Positions 34,323 through 43,917 of a stretch of 64,000 nucleotides of DNA are shown here, piece by piece; position 1 is the first letter of the stretch, and each line of letters starts with the position of its first letter. Under the pieces are notes generated by a model, which was not told the DNA's origin, searched no databases, and saw only the letters and a list, made by a program, of their open reading frames with translations. Origin of the DNA: Phycisphaerales bacterium (GTDB lineage Bacteria; Planctomycetota; Phycisphaerae; UBA1845; Fen-1342). The position numbers and the translations under genes were made by a program. The stretch is from assembly GCA_016710275.1 (NCBI GenBank), contig JADJXS010000001.1, forward strand, positions 2,542,001-2,606,000. Direction: 5' to 3'.

Positions 34323-36761
34323 ATGCACGCGCCGCGGCGCACCGCGCCGGATCCATGTCGGCTTCTCCGCGCGGCGGCACTGGCCCTGACGATCGCCCTG
34401 CTTCCGTCCGCCGTCGCAGGCGAGCATCCGTGTCTGTTCCTCGGTCCTGAAGATCTGCCGCGCATCCGCCACGCGGCCGGGATCGGGCCGGCGTCCCCCG
34501 ACGCCGGGCGCAACCGCTACGCGGCGCTCGCCGCCGATTATCACGCGTTGCGTGTTGCAATCCGGGATTCGTCGATCGAGGCGCCCCTGCCCGGCGATCT
34601 GCTCGGTTGCGCGTTTCTGACGATGATCGACCCGCAGTCGCCGGAGCATGCAGCCCGGCTGGCCCGGTTGAAATCGTGGATTTCCCGGCCGGATCCCGTT
34701 GCGGCGGACCTGTTGAGTCTCGTCCTCGCACTGGACTGGAGCTGGAATCACCTGCCCGACGACGTGCGGCGCGATGCTCTCACGGCGCTTCGCGCGCAAG
34801 CGAAACCCCTGCCCTCGACCGACAGCCCGCTGCGCCGCGACGCCTTTCTCGCACGGCTGGCCGACCTGGCGATGGCGATCGCGGTGGATGAGGCGGATGA
34901 ACCGGCGCAGGCCTGGGCGCAGATTCGCGGCGAGCTGATTCAGTCCGCGCGCCAGTACGCCCGCGACACGCTGCCACGGTTCCTTGCGCTGCGCGGAATG
35001 GCGCCGACCAGTCCGAGTTCCGCCGCCGATGAGGAAGCCGGGATCGTCCTGTTCGCGGAACTGATTGCAACCCTCGACGCACGTGAGCCGGACGTGGAGC
35101 GCGAGCGCGGTGATCCGCGCGAGGGCGGCGTCGGGCTATCGTCAAAAGCGGTGCAGCCGAACGAAGTATCGCGCCTTCTGGAGCACTATGCGCTGATCGC
35201 CGATGACGCCGGCCGGGCGCAGCGGCAATTCGTTCGCGATGATGGTGACGATGCCCCCCTGCTGACCTGCGAACGATGGGAGCGCCTCACCCCGCTGACG
35301 GCGCACCTGCTCGCCCGCCGGTCGCACGATCCCGCCGCCGTTTGGATGGCCCTTCGCGTGGAGCGGGAGCTGCGCGCACGGCCGGAGCGCGCTGGCTGGC
35401 GGTTTGTGCCGCTGCTCTGCGATCTTCGCGAAGAGCGCCCGGCCGTACTCGACGCCCTGCCGATCGTGCGGGATCTCGGGTCTGCGGTCGTGTTTCGCTC
35501 CCGCTGTTCAGATGTGCCGGTGGTCATCTGGGTCGAAGCACCGACCGCCCACTTGCGCTCGCGTCAGTACTTCGATGCCGGCCACTTTCTGATCCGACGA
35601 GGCGGCGATCTGGTGGCGACGGCCGCGGTGGACGTCGCGCATGAGGCGGTGGCTGCCAAGGGTGGCGCTCAGTACGCGGGCGCTGAATCCGAGCCGGCGG
35701 CCATGACGCAATTCTCCGCGGCGACGATCGCGCACAATGCAATGATCTTCTTCGAGAGCGGGCGCACGCCGGTGCACGAGGGACAGCGCTACCGTCCGCT
35801 CGGCGGGCAGCGCCCCATCAGCGGCGACTGGCGTGATTTCGGAGCGACGTCGGACGGCCCAAACCCGCGGCGCCTCGGCGGACTGTTGGCGGCGGGAGAA
35901 GTAAACGGAGCGGGCTATGCCGCGCTCGACCTTGCGCCGGCGTATTCATCCGGCGCGGTCAGCGCATACGTTCGCGAATTCGTGTGGCTGCCTCCGGACG
36001 CGCTGGTCGTGATCGACCGATTCCAGCTTCGCGACGCGGGCACCATTCCGACGTGGGTGATGCAGCTTCCGACGCGCCCCAGGGCGCTGCGCGGCGAGCT
36101 TTCTGACCGAAACCGCGCCACAGGCGGCACGAATGAGGCCGGGGTCTGGATACTCGAAGCGCCCGGAGTGGAGTGGAGCGAGTCGGACGGGCGCGCGGCG
36201 CTGCAGGTGCTGCACCCGGCGAGTGTGCGATTCCGGGTCGTTGGTGGTCCGGCACAACGCCTCACGATCGAGGATGGCCCGCATGCGGGTCGGACGTACG
36301 TCGGCGGAAGCCAGGCGTCATTTGAGCGGCTGCTGACGCCGTTCGGCTCAAGATCGGCCGTCAACGCGTGGTTTCGGCTGGGGGCGGCGGCGCGGTTGGG
36401 GCCGGAGTTCGGCCTGGTGCCGCACTGGGGTCGCGTTGAGGTCGAGCCGGTCTCGAAGGGGTTGGAGCACACGTTGATACACGTCGTGCATGTCGGCGGA
36501 ATTGCCGGCGATCTCTCCGTCGGAGAGTGCGCGAAAATTCCAGACGGGAGATTGCAGGTGCAGGTGCGCGCGGCGGAGCGATTGTGGACGTTGCGAATCC
36601 GCGAAGGAGCGCAGCGCGGCGGAGAAATTGCCGCAGGAGCGCAGCCGGTTCGCGCCGATGGCAGCGACAATGAGCCGGCCGAGGCGGTGCTGTTTGCACC
36701 GCTGCCGGAATCGCGCGAACGCGGCGCTGCGCTGTCGAAGCGAGCGGCCGAGCCGAATTGA
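34323..36761 (+). CDS. secreted heparinase II/III-like polysaccharide lyase-type protein
   Basis: A protein of 812 residues with a signal peptide ending near 'PSAVAGEHP'. The N-terminal half is a helical toroid, with 'LLSLVLALDWSWNHLPDDVRRDA' as in heparinase/alginate-lyase folds. The C-terminal half is beta-rich, with 'HFLIRRGGDLVATAAVD', 'AATIAHNAMIFFESG' and 'YVREFVWLPPDALVVIDRFQ', all typical of heparinase II/III. The catalytic Tyr/His set cannot be assigned with certainty. The substrate is probably an acidic polysaccharide. The gene diverges from cystathionine beta-synthase. Confidence 0.75.
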   Translation: MHAPRRTAPDPCRLLRAAALALTIALLPSAVAGEHPCLFLGPEDLPRIRHAAGIGPASPDAGRNRYAALAADYHALRVAIRDSSIEAPLPGDLLGCAFLTMIDPQSPEHAARLARLKSWISRPDPVAADLLSLVLALDWSWNHLPDDVRRDALTALRAQAKPLPSTDSPLRRDAFLARLADLAMAIAVDEADEPAQAWAQIRGELIQSARQYARDTLPRFLALRGMAPTSPSSAADEEAGIVLFAELIATLDAREPDVERERGDPREGGVGLSSKAVQPNEVSRLLEHYALIADDAGRAQRQFVRDDGDDAPLLTCERWERLTPLTAHLLARRSHDPAAVWMALRVERELRARPERAGWRFVPLLCDLREERPAVLDALPIVRDLGSAVVFRSRCSDVPVVIWVEAPTAHLRSRQYFDAGHFLIRRGGDLVATAAVDVAHEAVAAKGGAQYAGAESEPAAMTQFSAATIAHNAMIFFESGRTPVHEGQRYRPLGGQRPISGDWRDFGATSDGPNPRRLGGLLAAGEVNGAGYAALDLAPAYSSGAVSAYVREFVWLPPDALVVIDRFQLRDAGTIPTWVMQLPTRPRALRGELSDRNRATGGTNEAGVWILEAPGVEWSESDGRAALQVLHPASVRFRVVGGPAQRLTIEDGPHAGRTYVGGSQASFERLLTPFGSRSAVNAWFRLGAAARLGPEFGLVPHWGRVEVEPVSKGLEHTLIHVVHVGGIAGDLSVGECAKIPDGRLQVQVRAAERLWTLRIREGAQRGGEIAAGAQPVRADGSDNEPAEAVLFAPLPESRERGAALSKRAAEPN

Positions 36762-36792
36762 TCTGCCGATCGGAACCGGCCGCGACGTGGCC

Positions 36793-38070
36793 TCAATCGC
36801 CCTTGATGCTCTCAAGTGACGGCGGAAGCGGCATGCGTTCGCCGAGCAGACCCATCACGATCATCGCCGTGCCGAAATTCCGCGAGCGCGGAAACACCCG
36901 ATCGTTCCAGGTGCCGTCTTCGTCGCGCGTGCGCAAGTAGACTTCGAGCAGGCGGGCGCGCTCCGCCTCGCGGCGCTCCGGGGGCAGCATCTGAATCGCC
37001 TGCGCGGCATAGCGATGACCGAAGTAGAAATAATACGGAGCGACGCCGTAGGGCGGCGCATGCGTGCCGGTCTTCTTGCGGCGTTTCTCCAGCTCGTCCC
37101 AGTGCGTGTGAAAAGCATCAAGCGCCGCGGCGATCCGCGCGGGGGATCCGTCGCCGAGCAGCAGGAGCGACGTCTCGCAAACGGCGGAGCGCGCCACAGA
37201 GCCGGGAAGCTCGGACGTGCTTCCCCGAGCCGGAGCCGATGCCGGCTGCGTGGCCGGGGGCGATGCCGGCGGTCGATCGGCGGGTTGGTCGTCCCCGGCG
37301 GAGTCCTGCGGCGATGCCGGCCGGGTGGAAGCGGGTTGTGTGGAGGCGGGCCGCGTGGTCGTTTCCCCTTCGGCGTCACCCGCCGGACGGCGGCGCGGCA
37401 CCAGCCCCGAATAGGTAAAGGCGCCATCCTCAAATCGCGAGGCGCGCAACATCTTCGCGGCCCGCTCCAGCGCGTCGCGCGGTACGCGCTCCCCCTGCGA
37501 CTTGGCCAGCAGCAGCGTCTGCACCAGCGGAGCGGTGACGAAGGCCGCCGGCCTGCGGCGCGAGGCATAATTCCACCCGCCGCCGGGAATCTCATCGACA
37601 AGAATCGCCTCGACCAGCTTTGGAATCCACTCCCGGATCTGCTCCTCGTGCGCTCCCATGCGCTTCGCGGCGCGCAGGTGGCAGAACAGATCGAGCGCCC
37701 AGGTGAACCCCCAGATGCGCACGTCATATTCGATCGGCGTGCGCGGCGTCATCGCCTTGTCCTCAAGCCCGGTGAGGATGTAGGCGACGCCGCGCTCAAT
37801 GGCAGCGCGCGAGTCGGCGCCGTCCGGATCGGCGAAGAGCAGCGCTTCGCACACGATGGCCGTACCGGCGACGCGATAGCCGATCGGGATCTTTCCACCG
37901 ACGCGATAGACGCCTTCGTAGGGCCACGCGCCGTCCTCCTCCTGCATCTTCACCAGCTCCGCCGTTGCCGTGCGGATCAGCGCATCAGGCGCTGGGGCCG
38001 GTTCGGCCGCGAGCGCGGCATGCGCCAGGAATGCGAGGGTCCACGCGGTCGCAACGGCTCTGAAGTGCAC
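36793..38070 (-). CDS. secreted prenyltransferase/squalene-cyclase-fold repeat protein
   Basis: A protein of 425 residues with a signal peptide ('AVATAWTLAFLAHAALAAEP'). Alpha-alpha repeats follow: 'LVKMQEEDGAWPYEG', 'AIERGVAYIL', 'FVTAPLVQTLLLAKSQGE' and 'RTRDEDGTWNDRVFPRSRNFGTAMIVMGL'. The DGxW motifs are typical of the terpenoid cyclase/prenyltransferase toroid. No aspartate-rich catalytic motif (DxDD) is seen, so it is probably not a cyclase. A low-complexity Thr/Pro/Ala insert (RPASTQPASTRPAS) lies at about residues 235-285. This type of protein is common and uncharacterised in Planctomycetota. Confidence 0.65.
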   Translation of the reverse strand: MHFRAVATAWTLAFLAHAALAAEPAPAPDALIRTATAELVKMQEEDGAWPYEGVYRVGGKIPIGYRVAGTAIVCEALLFADPDGADSRAAIERGVAYILTGLEDKAMTPRTPIEYDVRIWGFTWALDLFCHLRAAKRMGAHEEQIREWIPKLVEAILVDEIPGGGWNYASRRRPAAFVTAPLVQTLLLAKSQGERVPRDALERAAKMLRASRFEDGAFTYSGLVPRRRPAGDAEGETTTRPASTQPASTRPASPQDSAGDDQPADRPPASPPATQPASAPARGSTSELPGSVARSAVCETSLLLLGDGSPARIAAALDAFHTHWDELEKRRKKTGTHAPPYGVAPYYFYFGHRYAAQAIQMLPPERREAERARLLEVYLRTRDEDGTWNDRVFPRSRNFGTAMIVMGLLGERMPLPPSLESIKGD

Positions 38071-38177
38071 CGGGAGTCTCCGTTATGATGGCCGCATTCG
38101 TTCGCGGGGATTGTAACGCATGGCTCGCGACAGGCCGGTGGCGGATCGGCGGCGCGGGCCTCGGGATCGGAGGTCTC

Positions 38178-38780
38178 GTGAGATCGGGATTGATCGTCGT
38201 TGCGGTGTGCATGCTGATCGGTTCGGTGGGCGGCGCCGTCATGATGCGCGGCGCGCAGCGCCAGATCGGCGAATCGCGCGAACTCGTGCTGGGGCTGATC
38301 TACTTCCTGGAGTCCAGCGGCGGAAAAATGCCTGAGAGCCGGGAGGCATTCCTCAACAGCCCCTTTGTCGAGCGCGTGCCGACAACGGACGGGCGCATCA
38401 GCCTGCGAATTCGCCCGCCGGAGAAGTCGCGCTTTCGAACGGACCCGCGCGGAACGGTGATTCGCGACATGCGCGACTTCGTGATCGGTTGGGGTGCGGA
38501 ACCGGCGACGCTCACCGTGGACCAGAGCGGTGCGGCCAGAACGCCGGCCGGCGGCACGCTCAAGCTGTTCGCCTGGGCGTCGAAATCCAAGGCGGCAAAC
38601 GTATACGGCGAGATGCTGATCGACGCGGCGCGCGAGATCACGGGCGTCACAACCAGGCCGCCGGAGCCGAGCCAGGCAACAGGACAGCCGCAAGGCTCTT
38701 CGCCGGAGACGGTCACAACCGGTGATTCCGCGACCGAATCCGCCACGGGGGCGCAATCAGCGCCTCCGGAACCGCACTGA
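38178..38780 (+). CDS. membrane-anchored hypothetical protein
   Basis: A protein of 200 residues if GTG 38178, which has GGAGG four bases upstream, is the start. The alternative ATG at 38085 would leave only 14 bp to the divergent gene. The N terminus is one hydrophobic helix ('SGLIVVAVCMLIGSVGGAVMM'). The middle is a mixed alpha/beta region ('GRISLRIRPPEKSRFRTDPRG'), and the last 50 residues are a Thr/Ser/Pro-rich tail. No family is recognised. It converges with the next gene, 31 bp apart. Confidence 0.55.
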   Translation: MRSGLIVVAVCMLIGSVGGAVMMRGAQRQIGESRELVLGLIYFLESSGGKMPESREAFLNSPFVERVPTTDGRISLRIRPPEKSRFRTDPRGTVIRDMRDFVIGWGAEPATLTVDQSGAARTPAGGTLKLFAWASKSKAANVYGEMLIDAAREITGVTTRPPEPSQATGQPQGSSPETVTTGDSATESATGAQSAPPEPH

Positions 38781-38811
38781 CCGACGCCTTGCGACGACTG
38801 GAAGCCGCCGG

Positions 38812-40176
38812 CTACTCGACGGTGGACAGGCCGCCCGACAACGGCGGCCAGAGCAGGAAGTCACCCGGATCGCGGCGCCAACCGTTGTCCTCACCCTCGT
38901 CGTCCTTTCCGTCCGGGCCGACGCTGTAGACTACGAATGGCTTCGCACTCTGGCTGTATACAAGCGGCTTGCCACTGAAGGGGTCGATCGGCAGCGCCGG
39001 CAGGATGGCGGGAACCAGCGCCGCCGCGTCCGAGGGAATGGATTTTTCCTTCGCCTGGTAGATCTGCAAGGCCAGGACCAGCTCCACGGCCGCGCGCTGC
39101 GCCCCGATGCTCGCCATCTCGAACAGATCCGCATCCGGCATCAGGTGCACGACGCGCTGCAGGGGATCCGCCGCGGCGGCCTTGCCGACCTGCTCGCGGA
39201 GCGCATCGACGCCGCGCCAGGCCTCGTGAATCGGTGCGGTGCGGGATGCGCGCAACAGCGCTCGAACCGCATCGGCCGCGGCGATGGACTTTTCAATCGA
39301 GGATTTTGCCATGGCCGCCCGCAGCTCCTCGATGTCGCGGTACGGGCGCGGCAGCGGCTTGGCGCTGTCATTGCTGACGTCGAACAGGTAGGCCTCGAGC
39401 GCGAAGCCCTGTCCGCCGTGCCGGGACGGGTCCTTGGCCCAGGCATAGGACGCCTCGATGAAGTCCAGCTCCGTTGCCGCGATGACCAGATCGAGCGCTT
39501 CGGCGTCGGGGCGCATGTTCCACGCGGTGCGGAGTGCTTCAGTCAGCGCGGCTGGATCGGCAGGCATGGTGCGACCCATGAATGCCAAAGTCTGGCGCAG
39601 GGCGATGCGGGCGATGCGCCGTCCGACCGGCTGTGCGAATGGAGAGGGCTGCGACAGCAGGTGGCCGGCAATTCGATGCAGGCGGATGTTGTCGGCATAG
39701 GCCGCCTCCCACTTGCCGTCGCAGGCGGCGAGATTCGCCCGAATCGCCAGCATGCGGCAACTGGACGCCTCGAAAGCGCCCAGCGATTGCGTCGCCGCGG
39801 TCGGGTTGGGCGCGGCGCCATCCACCTTGAACGCCCAGCGCGGCGCGTCAGCGATTTTCTCAAGCGTCTCGAGCGACTGGGAGTTCCGGCGGACCCACTC
39901 ACGCAAGGCCGCCTCGGAACCGCCGAAGCCGCCGCGCACGATCGCTGAGGAGAGGCCGTTCAGCGCCCGTTCGCCGCCCTCGACCTGGTGCAACTCGACA
40001 AAGGACGCGGTCACGGCGGAGAGTTGCGGCGCGGCGTCGACCTTCGGAAACGCGGCGGCGACGCGGGCCACGCGGGCCTGCGGCGACAGGCTGCGCAGCT
40101 CCGCGGAATCCGCTGCAAACGCGCTCGCACAAAGTCCGGTGAGGCCGATCACGACACACGTCATCGTTCTGGTCAT
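38812..40176 (-). CDS. secreted protein with 'DPFSGKPL...YSVGPDG' tail, paralogue A
   Basis: A protein of 454 residues from ATG 40176, which has AAGGAG nine bases upstream. A signal peptide (TCVVIGLTGLCASAFA) is followed by an all-helical body. The C terminus reads 'LPIDPFSGKPLVYSQSAKPF' and then 'VVYSVGPDGKDDEGEDNG', a tail widespread in planctomycete secreted proteins. A second protein with the same plan is encoded at 43918-45393. The function is unknown. Confidence 0.7.
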   Translation of the reverse strand: MTRTMTCVVIGLTGLCASAFAADSAELRSLSPQARVARVAAAFPKVDAAPQLSAVTASFVELHQVEGGERALNGLSSAIVRGGFGGSEAALREWVRRNSQSLETLEKIADAPRWAFKVDGAAPNPTAATQSLGAFEASSCRMLAIRANLAACDGKWEAAYADNIRLHRIAGHLLSQPSPFAQPVGRRIARIALRQTLAFMGRTMPADPAALTEALRTAWNMRPDAEALDLVIAATELDFIEASYAWAKDPSRHGGQGFALEAYLFDVSNDSAKPLPRPYRDIEELRAAMAKSSIEKSIAAADAVRALLRASRTAPIHEAWRGVDALREQVGKAAAADPLQRVVHLMPDADLFEMASIGAQRAAVELVLALQIYQAKEKSIPSDAAALVPAILPALPIDPFSGKPLVYSQSAKPFVVYSVGPDGKDDEGEDNGWRRDPGDFLLWPPLSGGLSTVE

Positions 40177-40304
40177 TTCCAAAGCTCCTTCCATTCAACG
40201 GCTCGGACGATATCGGCCTTTGGCTGCGGCAACAACGCAGGACGCAGGAAGCACGACGCGCCGCCCGCAACCCTCACCCGCGACGGCACGCGCGCCTCGG
40301 ACGG

Positions 40305-42557
40305 CTAACACGCCTTCATTCCCCGCCGCGCGGATTGATCGCGCTGTCCGGTGACTTGCAGCGGCACCAGCGCCGCCCCGTCATCAGCCTTCACGCGCAC
40401 CGGCACGGACTTGAACGCCGGTGTCTGCGACAGCGCATCCGCAACGAGCGGCACCAGGACATTCGCCTCGGGGTAATACATGGCGACGCATCCGGCACGG
40501 ATGTCGAATTCGCGAGCGAGAATGCCGCGCATCACGCCGACGGCGCTTTGCACCGCGACCGGCTGGTTCGGACGAATGTCGCGGGCGCGCATGTCAGCGG
40601 CGTTCATCAGGATCACGTCGCGGCGCTCCTGTCCGCGATAGACGTCTTCCTCCTCGTACACGACCGTGTTGAACTGCCCCTCACTGCGAATCGTCGTCAG
40701 CAGCAGCTCATCGGCGGTGCGCTCGACGCGCGGCAATTCCACCGCGAAGAAGCGGGCTTTGCCGTCGGGCGTCGCGAAGCGCGGCTCATGCAGAATGCGC
40801 CCGTCGATATGGAACTCGCGCCCGGTGGATTCGATCGTGGCGAGCGGCTCGAAACCCGGAATCACCGCGGCGATCATCTCGCGGATGCGCTGATGGCGCA
40901 TCAACCCGTCCCAGTCGATCGGGCCGCCATTACCCAATACCCCGCGCGCGATGGACGCGATAATCTCGACTTCGCTGCGCGGGCCGGGCAGGCGCCGCGG
41001 TCCGCCGTCGCTGAGTCGCACGAAGCTGAACATGCTTTCCTGCGTCGTCGCCTGAGACTCTTCGTCGCGCGCACAGGTCGGCAGGATCAGCGTCCGCCGC
41101 CCGCGGCCGTACACGTGGCCGGTGTTCATGGTTGTGCTGATGTAGACGACGGAATCCAGACGCCCGATCGCTTCGCGCGCGAATGCCGCGTCGGGAGAAG
41201 CGCCGAACAGATTGCCGCCCAGGCACCAGCCGTTGCGCAGCCGGCCGGCGTGCGCAGCCTGCAGGCTCGCGAGCGTGTCCAATCCGGTCGTCCGCGGTAG
41301 CCGCAAGCCGAAGCGCTGTTCCAGCGAGGAGAACACGGCGTCCTTCAGTTGCGGCGTCACGCCGACGGAGCCGATTCCCTGCACATTGCTATGGCCGCGA
41401 ATCGGCATCAGCCCGGCCCCCGGCCGCCCGACCATCCCGCGCAGCAGCGCCAGCGCTGCGATGGCGCGGACGTTTTCCACACCGAAGCGGTGATGCGTGA
41501 TACCCATCGTCCAGGCGAAGACCGCGGCGCGGGAGCGGATGTAGCGCTGCGCGATTTCGCGCATCTGCCGCTCCGGAACGCCGGCGGCGGCCTCGATGCC
41601 GGCCCAATCGGCGCTGCGCACCAGCGCGGCGTACTCCTCGAAGCCGGTCGTGTGATTCGCCACGAACGCCGAATCCTGCCCGCCCAGCTCCAGCACCGCC
41701 CGGGCCACGCCGGTAAGCAGCGCCACGTCACCTCCGACCAGCGGCTGCACGTACAGCGAGGCGATCGGCGAGCCGAACAGCAGGCTGCGCAGGTCGGACG
41801 GGACGCGGAAGTTCACCAGCCCGACCTCGCGCAGCGGGTTGACGACGATCACCTCCCCGCCGCGGCGGCGCAGCTCGACCAGCGTCCGCATCAGGCGCGG
41901 ATGATTGGAGGCGGGGTTGCCGCCGATCAGCATCACAAAGTCGCAGCGGTCCAGGTCTTCGAGAGAGACCGTGGCCGTGCCGCTGCCGATCACCGATTGC
42001 AGGCCGACACCGCTGGCCTGGTGGCAGTAATAGCTGCAATTGCTGACATTGTTCGTGCCGTAGACGCGGGCGAAGAGTTGCAGCAGAAACGCCGCCTCGT
42101 TCGACGAGCGGCCGCTGAAGTAGAAGAAATTTTCATCCGGGGCCGTCTCGCGCAGGCGCTCCGCACAGAACCGCAGCGCCTCCTCCCACGAGATCGGGCG
42201 GAAGTCGGCGTCCGGACCATCCGCCAGAACGGGATCATTGAGCCGCCCCAGCGATTCCAGCTCGCGCGGCGACAGCGAGCGCAGCGCTGCGGAATCGTAG
42301 CGCGACCAGAACTCCGGCGCGATTCGCCCCTGCATGTCGGCGACCATGGCCTGCATCGACTTTTTGCAGACCTCCGGGAAGTGGCCGCTCTCGTTGACCA
42401 TTCCGCCGCGCCGCCCGCCCATCCCCAGCGCGCAGGTCTTGCAGGCGTTGCGGGTGCGCAGCGCGCGATAGAAGCGCAACAACCCCCCTGCCTCGCGCGC
42501 TTTGCGCAACGAGTAGCGGATCGCGGCCCATCCACCGCCGGATTTCGGTAGCTTCAT
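40305..42557 (-). CDS. FdhF/YdeP-family molybdopterin oxidoreductase
   Basis: A protein of 750 residues. The N terminus holds a cysteine pair 'ACKTCALGMGG' in place of a full four-cysteine cluster motif, as in the YdeP group. The molybdopterin domain follows: 'FFYFSGRSSNEAAFLLQLFARVYGTNNV', 'VMLIGGNPASNHPRLMRTL', 'AVFAWTMGITHH' and 'RGMVGRPGAGLMPIRGHSNVQG'. The C-terminal molydopterin-dinucleotide-binding domain includes 'RSEGQFNTVVYEEEDVYRGQ' and 'VLMNAADMRARDI'. The substrate is not known for this group; formate dehydrogenase activity is often assumed from homology only. No other subunit is nearby. Confidence 0.85.
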   Translation of the reverse strand: MKLPKSGGGWAAIRYSLRKAREAGGLLRFYRALRTRNACKTCALGMGGRRGGMVNESGHFPEVCKKSMQAMVADMQGRIAPEFWSRYDSAALRSLSPRELESLGRLNDPVLADGPDADFRPISWEEALRFCAERLRETAPDENFFYFSGRSSNEAAFLLQLFARVYGTNNVSNCSYYCHQASGVGLQSVIGSGTATVSLEDLDRCDFVMLIGGNPASNHPRLMRTLVELRRRGGEVIVVNPLREVGLVNFRVPSDLRSLLFGSPIASLYVQPLVGGDVALLTGVARAVLELGGQDSAFVANHTTGFEEYAALVRSADWAGIEAAAGVPERQMREIAQRYIRSRAAVFAWTMGITHHRFGVENVRAIAALALLRGMVGRPGAGLMPIRGHSNVQGIGSVGVTPQLKDAVFSSLEQRFGLRLPRTTGLDTLASLQAAHAGRLRNGWCLGGNLFGASPDAAFAREAIGRLDSVVYISTTMNTGHVYGRGRRTLILPTCARDEESQATTQESMFSFVRLSDGGPRRLPGPRSEVEIIASIARGVLGNGGPIDWDGLMRHQRIREMIAAVIPGFEPLATIESTGREFHIDGRILHEPRFATPDGKARFFAVELPRVERTADELLLTTIRSEGQFNTVVYEEEDVYRGQERRDVILMNAADMRARDIRPNQPVAVQSAVGVMRGILAREFDIRAGCVAMYYPEANVLVPLVADALSQTPAFKSVPVRVKADDGAALVPLQVTGQRDQSARRGMKAC

Positions 42558-42576
42558 TGCCGGATGATACGGCCGA

Positions 42577-42951
42577 TCAGCCCTGCATCGCCTTCCACAG
42601 GCCGATCGCGTTGCCCTCGGGGTCCGTAAACCACGCGAAGTGCCCCATGCCCGGAACCTCGGTCGCAGGGATCAGCGTCTTGCCGCCGAGCTTCTCGGCC
42701 TTGGCAAGCGTGGTCTCAATGTTGTCCACCTGTGCGTAGACCGTGACGTACTGGTGCGGCGGGTGGCCCAGGGCTGTGATGTGGCCTCCGATGCCGGGAC
42801 CGGGCTTCTCGGCGTAAGGCCCGAGGTTGCCGACCATCGCCATGTTCGGCGCGCCGGGGGCATACTCCCAGCCGAGCAGCTCCGAATAGAACTTCTTGGT
42901 CGAGTCCAGGTTCTTGCAGCCGATCTCGAAATGAACAACGGGAGCGGGCAT
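42577..42951 (-). CDS. VOC-family (glyoxalase-fold) protein
   Basis: A protein of 124 residues. It has a single vicinal-oxygen-chelate domain: 'VVHFEIGCKNLDSTKKFYSELLGWEY' at the start, and 'GHFAWFTDPEGNAIGLWKAM' at the end. The latter holds the metal-ligand Glu/Asp region. Members bind divalent metals and act as lyases, dioxygenases or resistance proteins; nothing here decides which. It lies 20 bp downstream of the oxidoreductase start on the same strand. Confidence 0.85.
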   Translation of the reverse strand: MPAPVVHFEIGCKNLDSTKKFYSELLGWEYAPGAPNMAMVGNLGPYAEKPGPGIGGHITALGHPPHQYVTVYAQVDNIETTLAKAEKLGGKTLIPATEVPGMGHFAWFTDPEGNAIGLWKAMQG

Positions 42952-43137
42952 GAGTCGGTCCTTTCGCGCGACGGAGTGTTGAGGCTGCGGTCGGGCAACC
43001 CTCCCCGGAGCAGCGGGAACCCGCTGCGTGTCGCGATCAGTTGATGGTAACGTTTGCCCGCCCGCTGTCCAACGCCCCTCGCGGGATTCCGGCTCAGCGG
43101 CTACGCTCCGTCACGATGCCGATCGGGGAATTCCGCC

Positions 43138-43872
43138 ATGCCGACCCGCAAACGCAAGCCGACCTCGTCCACCGTGAAATCCGCTCCATCACCTTCGCCG
43201 CGCGCCGCAAAGTCGCGCCAGAAAGCGTCGATTCGCGCTACGCCGCGTAAATCGGCGCGGATCGGCGACAAGTCCGCACTTGCGGGCGGCGAATCCACGC
43301 GCGGCCGCCTCGCCGCGCTACGATTCGAAGCGCTGACGCCGGCCCGCTGGAATGATCTCTGCACGCTCTTCGGCGAGCGCGGGGCGTGCGGCGGCTGCTG
43401 GTGCATGCACTGGCGGCTGCCGGCGGCCGAGTACCAGGCCGGCAAAGGGGCGAAGAACCGCGACCGACTGCGCCGCCTGGTGGACGGCGGCAAGGCGTCC
43501 GGCGTCATTGCGTACACCGGAGAGGGGCCGATCGGCTGGGCCGCCGTCGAACCGCGCAGCGCGTTCGTGCGGCTGGAGTCGTCGCGCGTGCTTCGCGGAG
43601 GAGATGATCTGCCGGTCTGGTCGGTGCCGTGCCTGTTCGTGCTGGCCGAGTTTCGCAACCGCGGCGTATCGGTCGCGTTGCTGAAGGCGGCGGCCGCGCA
43701 GGCGAAGGCCCGCGGGGCGCGTGTGCTGGAGGGCTACCCGGTGATTCCGCGCCGCGAAAAGATGCCCGCCGCCTTTGCCTGGACCGGCACGCTCTCCGCG
43801 TTCATCGCTGCCGGCTTTTCCGAGTTCGTGCGACATTCGCCGGTGCGACCGATCATGCGCAAGACACTCTGA
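43138..43872 (+). CDS. GNAT-family acetyltransferase
   Basis: A protein of 244 residues from ATG 43138. The first 60 residues are a lysine/arginine/serine-rich tail, perhaps disordered. The GNAT core has 'GVIAYTGEGPIGWAAVEPRS', the acetyl-CoA motif near 'FVLAEFRNRGVSVALLKAAAAQAKARGA', and 'FIAAGFSEFVRHSPVRPIMRK'. The motif 'GGCWCMHWRLP' near residue 90 is seen in a subgroup of uncharacterised GNAT proteins. The acceptor substrate is unknown. Confidence 0.8.
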   Translation: MPTRKRKPTSSTVKSAPSPSPRAAKSRQKASIRATPRKSARIGDKSALAGGESTRGRLAALRFEALTPARWNDLCTLFGERGACGGCWCMHWRLPAAEYQAGKGAKNRDRLRRLVDGGKASGVIAYTGEGPIGWAAVEPRSAFVRLESSRVLRGGDDLPVWSVPCLFVLAEFRNRGVSVALLKAAAAQAKARGARVLEGYPVIPRREKMPAAFAWTGTLSAFIAAGFSEFVRHSPVRPIMRKTL

Positions 43873-43917
43873 CCCCGCTGCTCGCAAGACGCCGGCCGCG
43901 ACCCGAGGAGACACATC